Part shown: piece after piece, positions 1 to 4,924 of the stretch
Numbering within the stretch: the first letter of the stretch is position 1
Layout: each line of letters opens with the position of its first letter
Assembly: GCA_029865515.1 (NCBI GenBank)
Contig: JAOUGQ010000226.1
Location: 1 to 5,111 of the forward strand
Length of the DNA: 5,111 nucleotides
Source of the DNA: Nitrospirota bacterium
GTDB taxonomy: Bacteria > Nitrospirota > Nitrospiria > Nitrospirales > UBA8639
Direction: 5' to 3'
Program-made: the position numbers and the translations under genes
Notes under the pieces: model-generated
What the model saw: the letters and a program-made list of their open reading frames with translations, nothing else
What the model was told of the DNA's origin: nothing
The model's database searches: none

Positions 1-1206
1 TGTTACGCGGTGGAACCATTCCCAGGCTTCCGGATTAATCGGTTCGCCCACCGATCCTAAAACTTTGAGGGAGGAAAGATCATATTTTTTCGGCCAGTCC
101 TCGCCAAATTTCATGAGCAGCCGGATGGCCGTTGGGGTGGTGTAGAAAATCGATACGCCATAGCGTTCAATCAGATCCCACCAGCGCCCGGGATTGGGAT
201 AGTCGGGCTTGCCTTCCGCCGTTAAGATTGTGGCGCCGTTTATGAGCGGGCCATAGACGATATAGCTGTGGCCGGTGACCCAACCAGGATCCGCCACGCA
301 AAAATAGACGTCTTCGTCTTTGAGGTCGAACACATATTTAGTGGTGATATAGGTGCCTACCATATAGCCTCCGTGAACATGAAGAACTCCTTTAGGTTTT
401 CCTGTGGTACCGGAGGTATAGAGAATGTAGAGCGGGGTTTCGGCGTCCAGGTGTTCGGCTTCACACTTGGGGGATTGATCTCTGAGCCAGTTTTCCCAAT
501 CCAATTCTTTCGGGACTTGAAGAGGAACCGTTGAATGTTCCCGTTGGACGACGATGACTTTTTCGACCGTTGGGCATTTGGCGACGGCTTCATCCACGAC
601 CGGCTTCAGAGGGATTTTCTTACTGCGGTCATAGCCCACATCCGCGGTGATGACCACTCGCGCTTCGCAGTCATGAATGCGTGTGGCCAACGCTGTGGCG
701 CTAAAACCGGAGTAGACCACCGAATGAATGACTCCGATGCGGGCACACGCCAGCATGGCTACGATTTGCTCGGGAATTTTGGGGAGGTAGATGGTTACGC
801 GGTCGCCCTTTTTGAGTCCAAGGCTTTTGAGGCCATTGGCGCATTTGTTGACCTGCCGATATAACTCGCCATAGGTCAGGATGCGTTCCTGTCCCTCTTC
901 ACCTACCCAGATGACGGCCACTTTGTTTTTCCGCCAGGTTTGGACATGGCGATCGAGGCAGTTGTAGGAAATATTGCAGGTGCCTCCTACGAACCACTTA
1001 GCCCACGGATAGTTCCAGTCCAGGACTTTGTTCCAGGGTGAAAACCAGTGTAGCTCCTTGGCAATGCCGTCCCAGAATGTTTCCGGATCGGCGATGGATT
1101 GCTTGTAAGCGGTTTCATAATCCTGAATATGGGCGTGGGCTTTAAGATCCGGTGGAGGAGGAATGACCCGGGTGACATGTTGCAGGGTTTCAATATTTTC
1201 ACTCAT
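1..1206 (-). CDS. acs: Acetyl-CoA synthetase (AMP-forming), N-terminal 402 residues, cut by window edge
   Basis: Acs makes acetyl-CoA from acetate, ATP and CoA in the cytoplasm, via acetyl-AMP, releasing AMP and PPi. The frame is open from the ATG at 1206 to the left edge. Residues about 28-85 match the Acs N-terminal domain (YETAYKQSI, FWDGIAKELHW, NISYNCLDRH), and the AMP-binding domain follows. Its signatures are YTSGTTGKPKG (263-273, phosphate-binding loop), GWVTGHSY (308-315) and LGSVGEPINPEAWEW (383-397). Val310, Thr311 and Val386 sit at the positions that form the acetate pocket of Salmonella Acs, so the numbering is collinear. The fourth pocket residue (Trp414) and the acetylated lysine (Lys609) lie beyond the window. 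The start is supported by AAGGAGGA about 10 bases upstream and by the family-like N terminus. One oddity is that the CoA-contact region reads GYDRSKKIPLK, where Salmonella has GVRAGRSIPLK. It lies downstream of ppa on the same strand, with its own predicted promoter. Confidence 0.97.
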   Translation of the reverse strand, partial: MSENIETLQHVTRVIPPPPDLKAHAHIQDYETAYKQSIADPETFWDGIAKELHWFSPWNKVLDWNYPWAKWFVGGTCNISYNCLDRHVQTWRKNKVAVIWVGEEGQERILTYGELYRQVNKCANGLKSLGLKKGDRVTIYLPKIPEQIVAMLACARIGVIHSVVYSGFSATALATRIHDCEARVVITADVGYDRSKKIPLKPVVDEAVAKCPTVEKVIVVQREHSTVPLQVPKELDWENWLRDQSPKCEAEHLDAETPLYILYTSGTTGKPKGVLHVHGGYMVGTYITTKYVFDLKDEDVYFCVADPGWVTGHSYIVYGPLINGATILTAEGKPDYPNPGRWWDLIERYGVSIFYTTPTAIRLLMKFGEDWPKKYDLSSLKVLGSVGEPINPEAWEWFHRVT

Positions 1207-1215
1207 TGTGGCTGT

Positions 1216-1223
1216 TCCTCCTT
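1216..1223 (-). promoter_or_regulatory. Ribosome binding site of acs
   Basis: The minus strand reads AAGGAGGA, a near-perfect anti-16S match, about 10 bases before the ATG at 1206. It fixes the acs start, and no other in-frame start nearby has comparable support. Confidence 0.85.
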
Positions 1224-1278
1224 GTTGCTCGGGGCACCATCAAGAAAATTGTTTTTCAGGGTCTCTGGTGATAGAGCC

Positions 1279-1307
1279 ATTATGCGGCGCTTGGCTCGCC
1301 GCTTCAA
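1279..1307 (-). promoter_or_regulatory. Predicted sigma70-type promoter of acs
   Basis: On the minus strand TTGAAG (1302-1307, 4 of 6 to consensus) is followed after exactly 17 bases by CATAAT (1279-1284, 5 of 6). The start of transcription would fall near 1272, giving a leader of about 65 bases before the acs ATG. A small CTCT/AGAG inverted repeat (1263-1276) lies at the start of that leader. The prediction rests on motif match and spacing only. Confidence 0.55.
1284..1302. repeat. Inverted repeat filling the acs promoter spacer (candidate operator)
   Basis: GCGGCG and CGCCGC are perfect inverted arms of 6 bp around a 7-base centre. The repeat overlaps the predicted -35 box by one base and the -10 box by one base, so it occupies the whole 17-bp spacer. 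That is a typical position for a repressor site or for a MerR-type activator. It could instead form an RNA hairpin in a transcript reading through from ppa, but no T-run follows it on either strand. Confidence 0.5.
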
Positions 1308-1340
1308 GAGGGAAAGAGCTGAGGACGGGGAGGAGCTTCT

Positions 1341-1361
1341 AAAAATTCCGACAATATCGGA
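1341..1361 (-). terminator. Weak candidate Rho-independent terminator after ppa
   Basis: On the minus strand, about 90 bases past the ppa stop, TCCGA and TCGGA (1347-1361) form a 5-bp stem, 6 bp with a G-T pair. ATTTTT (1341-1346) follows immediately. The stem is short, so termination may be partial. Its place between ppa and the acs promoter fits separate transcription units. Confidence 0.4.
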
Positions 1362-1452
1362 GGTGTATGACGTGAGAAAACTGCCACTGAGGGTAATTGT
1401 GGTTGTATGCCATTTTTTAGAGAGGGATTGGACGGTGTGACTGGCAGAAATT

Positions 1453-2142
1453 TTAATTTAAGGCGTGGCGGGGTCTGGCCAGTTGGGCTTGTAAGTATCC
1501 GTATTTCGCGGCGTAATCGTGTTGACTGCGCCGGATGACCTCATGGGCTTCCTCCCGGCCATACACATGGGTAATTTCACAATTTTTCTTTTGAGAGCCG
1601 GGAGCATCTTTATAGGTGAGGAAATAATGCATGAGGCGTTCCACGAAGTGGACTGGACAGGCTTTGATATCCGTCCATTGTTCATGGACGGCATCCCCTT
1701 TAAGGACCGCCACGATTTTATCATCGGCTTCATCCCCGTCGATCATACACAGGCCGCCAATGGGAATGGCTTGAAGCAGGATGTCTCCATGGGTAATGCT
1801 TTTCTCGGTTAGGACGCAAATGTCCAATGGGTCCAGATCGCCGACGAGACCAGGCCGGTTGGTGCGCTTGGCGCTTAGTTCGGCGACAGATTGTCCGCAA
1901 TAGGTTTGGGGGATTAATCCATATAGCGTGGGGCAGACATTGGAATAGCGTTGCGGACGGTCCACGCGCAAATGCCCTGATTTTTTATCTAATTCATATT
2001 TGACGGTGTCGGTGGGCACGATTTCGATATAGACGGTGACGCTCAGTGGCGCCTCTTCTCCAATTTCGACGCCGTGCCAGGGGTGGGATTTACATGGGAA
2101 GCCAAAGCTTTGCCATAAGGAGAACAAATCTTGATCGTTCAT
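1453..2142 (-). CDS. ppa: Inorganic pyrophosphatase, family I, Chlamydia-like subtype
   Basis: This soluble enzyme hydrolyses PPi to two phosphates with Mg2+, pulling PPi-releasing reactions forward. At 229 residues it is longer than the roughly 175-residue E. coli enzyme. All active-site residues known from E. coli can be placed: Glu40, Lys48, Glu50, Arg62, Tyr74, Asp102, Asp104, Asp107 (in GDLDPLDICVL), Asp135, Asp140, Lys142 (in MIDGDEADDKIVAV), and Tyr177-Lys178 (FLTYK). Relative to E. coli it has an N-terminal extension with HPWHG (20-24), an insertion at about 82-100 between the catalytic Tyr and the Asp cluster, and a longer C-terminal tail. From memory, HPWHG, YGLIPQTYCG and GGLCMIDGDEADDKI closely resemble chlamydial Ppa. 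The ribosome site before the ATG is weak (GGAA), but the N terminus fits. It lies between the DUF4301 gene and acs on the same strand. Confidence 0.95.
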   Translation of the reverse strand: MNDQDLFSLWQSFGFPCKSHPWHGVEIGEEAPLSVTVYIEIVPTDTVKYELDKKSGHLRVDRPQRYSNVCPTLYGLIPQTYCGQSVAELSAKRTNRPGLVGDLDPLDICVLTEKSITHGDILLQAIPIGGLCMIDGDEADDKIVAVLKGDAVHEQWTDIKACPVHFVERLMHYFLTYKDAPGSQKKNCEITHVYGREEAHEVIRRSQHDYAAKYGYLQAQLARPRHALN

Positions 2143-2200
2143 GAAAGAGTTTCCGGGTGTGTTTTAATGAAATGATGCCAATAACAGAGAAAAGACTCCC

Positions 2201-2206
2201 ATTATG
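2201..2206 (-). promoter_or_regulatory. Possible -10 box for ppa
   Basis: The minus strand has CATAAT, the same hexamer as in the acs promoter, within a shared 8-mer (CCATTATG on the plus strand at 2199-2206 and 1277-1284). It lies about 58 bases before the ppa ATG. No good -35 box is present at 17 bases (TTTTAG). An AT-rich inverted repeat, ATTTT-CCCT-AAAAT (2217-2230), lies in the spacer and -35 region. This is weak evidence, so an activator-dependent promoter or read-through from the DUF4301 gene is equally possible. Confidence 0.25.
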
Positions 2207-2306
2207 TTTCGGTCTGATTTTCCCTAAAATTAACCAGCAGGCAGGGTTTGTGGTGAGTCGCGGAGTATTGAGTAAGAACGAAAAGAAACAGAATGGATGT
2301 TCACAC

Positions 2307-2320
2307 AACCGGGTGCGGTT
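2307..2320 (-). other. Small hairpin at the end of the DUF4301 gene
   Basis: AACCG and CGGTT form a 5-bp stem around a 4-base loop overlapping the stop codon. There is no T-run after it, so it is unlikely to be an intrinsic terminator by itself. The rest of the 176-base gap (2143-2318) holds no recognisable gene or strong terminator. Confidence 0.25.
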
Positions 2321-3875
2321 AAGACCGACTGTTTGGTGGCTGATGGGCGGGATGAAGCCAATCAAGAAAGGTTTTGACGGGATTGAAGTTTGCGCGAGGA
2401 ATTTCCACAAAGATGGTGATCCAGTGCGCCATCCCGCCATTCCACAGTCCAGGCCATTCCAACGCTATGAGGGGGCGACCCTGGTGGGATTTGACCCCGA
2501 TGAACCCCGTGCTGGGATCCACGAACTCAGGGAGGTAAAACGGATTTCCGTGGTAATCCCGGACGCCGCAGACCATATCCACCGGATTAAAATGCGTGCC
2601 GGACGCAAACAGTTTCTGCTGGGCTTCCGAATCGGGATTCACCTGTGATTGTTCCACAATCTGTCGGGACGGGGCGTCCTCGGGGTGTGCTACCCAAAAT
2701 GGGCCTCCGCCCGGGTCGCCGGTATTGGGCACCACTCCGCAGACCCGGATGGGGCGATCGAAATACTGTTTCAACAATGTGGCTTGATCCGGAAGGGCCA
2801 ATTCTCGATAGGATTGGGGAAGTTGCAGGAGCAGTTCCTGTTGGAGGCAGACTTCAGCCTGGTGAACACTTGTTGCATCCGCCGGGACCGAACTGAGTTG
2901 TTGTATATGATGGAATACGTGTTGTTGGAGCTCAATCAAGTACCCGCCTAACGCCTTTCTCCATCCGACAATAGGATCTTTCAAATGGTCGGGGACGACG
3001 TTATCAATATTCGAAATAAAGACAATGTCTCCCTCGTATTCATTTAAATTTTCCAGTAGTGCGCCATGTCCTCCGGGTCGAAAAACCAATGTTCCATCCT
3101 GGGCTCGAAATGGCTGGTTGTCAGCGTCCAGCGCGACCGTGTCAGTTGAAGGCTTTTGAATGGAGACCGTGAGGTCAAGTTTCCACCCCTCCTGACGCAA
3201 CGCCTGCTCAATGGCGTGCAGGTGGTCCTTGATGATTTGTTCATATTGCGGAGAAACGGTCAGATGGATTTTGAGCGGTTTTGTGGTATTGGGGTGATAC
3301 CGGATAGCTTCATGGACATGTTCTTCGAGTGCGGTGCGGGGACCCTCAGGGTATCGATGGAAGGGAAGAAGCGCCTTGGGCAATTCGGCATAGCCGAGGC
3401 CGGGTGCCCACAACACGGCTTGAAGGATGGTGTCGATATCATGCGTGTGCTGAGAGATGGGAGGGGCCTGTCCCTGTCCATGAAGATAGGTCTCTAAGTC
3501 CGGAATAAAGGGGAAATCTTGAAGTCGTTTCCATGCCTGGTCGACAGCATGAGGAATCGGTTGAGCCTGATTGGAGGGTGAATTGTTGGAGGCGCCTTCG
3601 CTTAAATACTTGAGGAGATCATTAAACATGCGAGTGGCCGCTCCGGATGCCGGAATAAATTTGCTGATTCGATCCGCCTGTCGGGCGGCTTCAAACTGTT
3701 GTTGATAATGCGGGAATTGTTCGGGACGGAGTTGAATGATTCCATCGTTCACACGGCATGGGCGGATAATAGTGATGGGGGGGACCCCGTGACGCAGTCG
3801 CTGGAGTTGGGCTTCGACTTGATAGGCGGAAATCCCCCGGCGTGTTAACTCAAGATGATCGTGAGGTTTGAGCAT
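2319..3875 (-). CDS. DUF4301 family protein, possible nucleotidyltransferase-like enzyme
   Basis: This 518-residue protein has no signal peptide or membrane segment, so it is probably cytoplasmic. It matches my memory of DUF4301, best known from Bacteroidetes, over its full length: FIPASGAATRMF (73-84), ELPKALLPFH (164-173), RPGGHGALLENLN (266-278), SNIDNVVPD (288-296), RVCGVVPNTGDPGGGPFWV (377-395), THFNPVDMVCG (427-437), LEWPGLWNGGMAHW (472-485) and FNPVKTFLDWLHP (497-509). The function is not established. I infer a nucleotidyltransferase-like fold. The SGAATRM loop resembles the GGxGTRM nucleotide loop, LPKALLPF resembles the substrate lysine motif, and GGHGALLENL followed by VFISNIDNV resembles the GHG...FVSNIDNL segment of UTP-sugar pyrophosphorylases. 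The ATG at 3875 is the natural start, with a modest GGTGAG upstream. The gene is divergent from the lipoprotein gene and upstream of ppa. Confidence 0.88.
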   Translation of the reverse strand: MLKPHDHLELTRRGISAYQVEAQLQRLRHGVPPITIIRPCRVNDGIIQLRPEQFPHYQQQFEAARQADRISKFIPASGAATRMFNDLLKYLSEGASNNSPSNQAQPIPHAVDQAWKRLQDFPFIPDLETYLHGQGQAPPISQHTHDIDTILQAVLWAPGLGYAELPKALLPFHRYPEGPRTALEEHVHEAIRYHPNTTKPLKIHLTVSPQYEQIIKDHLHAIEQALRQEGWKLDLTVSIQKPSTDTVALDADNQPFRAQDGTLVFRPGGHGALLENLNEYEGDIVFISNIDNVVPDHLKDPIVGWRKALGGYLIELQQHVFHHIQQLSSVPADATSVHQAEVCLQQELLLQLPQSYRELALPDQATLLKQYFDRPIRVCGVVPNTGDPGGGPFWVAHPEDAPSRQIVEQSQVNPDSEAQQKLFASGTHFNPVDMVCGVRDYHGNPFYLPEFVDPSTGFIGVKSHQGRPLIALEWPGLWNGGMAHWITIFVEIPRANFNPVKTFLDWLHPAHQPPNSRS

Positions 3876-3996
3876 GATAGTTTTCTCACCCAGAGTGTAT
3901 CGAAATTAGTCGGCTGGACCCATCCAGACCTTAGTTGTTTTTTTTGTAGCGAAAAATGGCAAGGTTTTGTTTACTTGATCTGGGAATAATTTTAAA
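3876..3996. other. Divergent intergenic region between the DUF4301 and lipoprotein genes
   Basis: Both genes must be transcribed outward from here, but no convincing -35/-10 pair was found on either strand. Visible elements are an inverted repeat CTGGA-CCCA-TCCAG (3914-3927), a run of eight T on the plus strand (3938-3945) and an AT-rich stretch (3985-3996) just before the GTG at 3997. An in-frame stop at 3976 limits how far upstream the lipoprotein can start. Confidence 0.4.
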
Positions 3997-4455
3997 GTGA
4001 ATCCATCTCTCTGTCATGTCCATTCACAAAGACGGGGAAGGTCATATGATACTCAATTTAGACAATTTCAAGGTCCTGCAGTGTGGTTGTTGCTGATATT
4101 GGTCAGTTCTTCCGGCTGCACTCTGAAAACCACACTCCATACGACCACGGACGGAACTACCGAATTTCTGTCTTCCACCTCCGGGAAATCCTGGTGGACG
4201 GAAGAGGGTCTCGTTAAAAGCGGTGAACATGCCAGAGCTTTTGTGGCCACCAATTACGATAACCTTCTCCAAGAAATGGCCCAGGGGAAAGGCGAGTATT
4301 TACACGCATTCGGGACGATTTTGGGGGTCCCATCTCATCAGCAGGCACTTCTTCAACATTTAGTACAGACTCAGTATGCCGCCTTGGCTGAGATCCCTGT
4401 CTTCCACGGGGAGGATCAGTTAAACAGGTTTATTGTTCATGTCCAACAGGCATAG
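3997..4455 (+). CDS. Putative DUF3015-like lipoprotein
   Basis: The protein is 152 residues from the GTG at 3997. A hydrophobic stretch WLLLILV (30-36) followed by SSSGC (Cys41) looks like a lipoprotein signal, although the -3 residue is Ser rather than the usual Leu. The mature part has a Thr/Ser-rich TTTDGTTEFLSSTSG segment (49-63) and GKSWWTEEGLV (63-73). It ends with FVATNYDNLLQEMAQGKGEY (82-101), then LHAFGTILGVP. This ending recalls the C-terminal half of DUF3015 proteins, which have no known function. Location is probably the cell envelope. The start is uncertain: GTG 3997 gives a long 29-residue basic leader, while the only other in-frame start, GTG 4081, gives a very short signal with no basic residue. 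A better ribosome site (GGGGAAGG, 4034-4041) precedes an ATG at 4046 in another frame. The stop at 4455 is secure. Confidence 0.75.
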   Translation: MNPSLCHVHSQRRGRSYDTQFRQFQGPAVWLLLILVSSSGCTLKTTLHTTTDGTTEFLSSTSGKSWWTEEGLVKSGEHARAFVATNYDNLLQEMAQGKGEYLHAFGTILGVPSHQQALLQHLVQTQYAALAEIPVFHGEDQLNRFIVHVQQA

Positions 4456-4497
4456 GTGCTCAACTCGTCAAAAACCCTTTAATTCTGGTTGCCGCAA

Positions 4498-4528
4498 AGA
4501 GGTAGAACCGCATTGTTGCGGTTCCTCT
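4498..4528. terminator. Strong hairpin in convergent gap, possible bidirectional terminator
   Basis: AGAGG (4498-4502) and AACCGCA (4506-4512), split by a 3-base bulge TAG, pair with TGCGGTT and CCTCT (4517-4528) around a TTGT loop. This gives 12 base pairs. It lies 43 bases past the lipoprotein stop and 45 bases past the stop of the facing small gene. Neither side has a proper T-run, so it could be a Rho-dependent 3' end or an mRNA-protecting hairpin. A second CCGCAA (4492-4497) could pair with TTGCGG (4516-4521) as an alternative fold. Confidence 0.45.
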
Positions 4529-4572
4529 ATGCTCATGTCGAGTGCTCTGGTCCTATGTGAAGGGGAGAACCG

Positions 4573-4743
4573 TTAATCCTGTGCGCCTCCCTTCAAGTAC
4601 CCTAGTCCGATTTTTAACGCACGCCTCGTGATTTCTGCCCACCTGGCTTCCGGATATTCCGCCAATACCTTGGCGGCTTTTCCATCCTGGATATCGAGTT
4701 CTTTGACTCGAATAATGCCATCTTCAATTGTTACTTCAGCCAC
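4573..4743 (-). CDS. Small hypothetical protein, 56 residues
   Basis: Translation from the GTG at 4743 gives 56 residues, beginning MAEVTIEDGIIRVKELDI and ending in YLKGGAQD. The first part looks strand-like, and the rest looks helical and amphipathic: AAKVLAEYPEARWAEITRRA then LKIGLGYL. No Cys, signal peptide or membrane span is seen, so it is probably cytoplasmic. Support comes from AAGGAGG exactly 7 bases before the GTG, natural codon use and a sensible charged composition. I do not recognise the family. It could be a small regulator or an adaptor, but nothing shows this. It is convergent with the DUF3015-like gene and divergent from the LPP20-like gene. Confidence 0.75.
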   Translation of the reverse strand: MAEVTIEDGIIRVKELDIQDGKAAKVLAEYPEARWAEITRRALKIGLGYLKGGAQD

Positions 4744-4750
4744 ACTGTGT

Positions 4751-4757
4751 CCTCCTT
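4751..4757 (-). promoter_or_regulatory. Ribosome binding site of the 56-codon gene
   Basis: The minus strand reads AAGGAGG with 7 bases to the GTG at 4743. This near-ideal site is the main evidence that the short gene is real and that GTG is its start. Confidence 0.8.
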
Positions 4758-4772
4758 GTTTCCTGCGTTTCT

Positions 4773-4798
4773 TCGAATGATCATAAACTGATATTCGA
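4773..4798. repeat. Inverted repeat in divergent promoter region (candidate operator)
   Basis: TCGAAT (4773-4778) and ATTCGA (4793-4798) are perfect arms around 14 bases. The centre holds TATGAT on the minus strand (4780-4785), a 5-of-6 match to a -10 box that could serve the 56-codon gene. Its -35 partner at 17 bases is poor. A regulator bound here could control one or both flanking genes. Confidence 0.3.
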
Positions 4799-4833
4799 TG
4801 TGAGGCAGGTCAGACGGTAAAAAACCAATTTTC

Positions 4834-4862
4834 TTGACAGGTTGTGGGTCCAATGCTAGCAT
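4834..4862 (+). promoter_or_regulatory. Predicted sigma70 promoter of the LPP20-like lipoprotein gene
   Basis: A perfect TTGACA (4834-4839), a 17-base spacer and TAGCAT (4857-4862, 4 of 6) preceded by an extended -10 TGC make this the best promoter in the window. An A-run (4819-4824) lies upstream. Transcription would start near 4869, giving a leader of about 56 bases. That leader contains an AT-rich hairpin ATTTTC-TCT-GAAAAT (4897-4911) just before the ribosome site. Confidence 0.7.
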
Positions 4863-4924
4863 TTTCTCAGCCCATCGGAAATGCAACTCTCATGAAATTT
4901 TCTCTGAAAATGTAAGGACACGAC

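Noticed and set aside
1099..1440. Plus-strand open frame of 113 codons across the acs start and its upstream gap
   Set aside because: Its first third is antisense to the conserved acs N terminus and the rest covers the acs promoter. It shows no recognisable protein pattern and has no good ribosome site.
1381..1447. CTGCCA and TGGCAG inverted pair around 55 bases after ppa
   Set aside because: The arms are only 6 bp and the loop is too long for a credible terminator.
2157..2648. Plus-strand open frame of 163 codons
   Set aside because: More than half is antisense to the conserved DUF4301 C terminus. The composition is shadow-like and no family is recognised.
3914..3945. Hairpin CTGGA-CCCA-TCCAG followed by a run of eight T on the plus strand, resembling a terminator
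   Set aside because: There is no plus-strand gene upstream to terminate, and 10 bases separate the stem from the T-run. It is kept only as a described element of the divergent gap.
3955..3972. TGGCAAG-like start of a possible sigma54 promoter before the DUF3015-like gene
   Set aside because: The GG is not followed by GC at the required 10-base interval.
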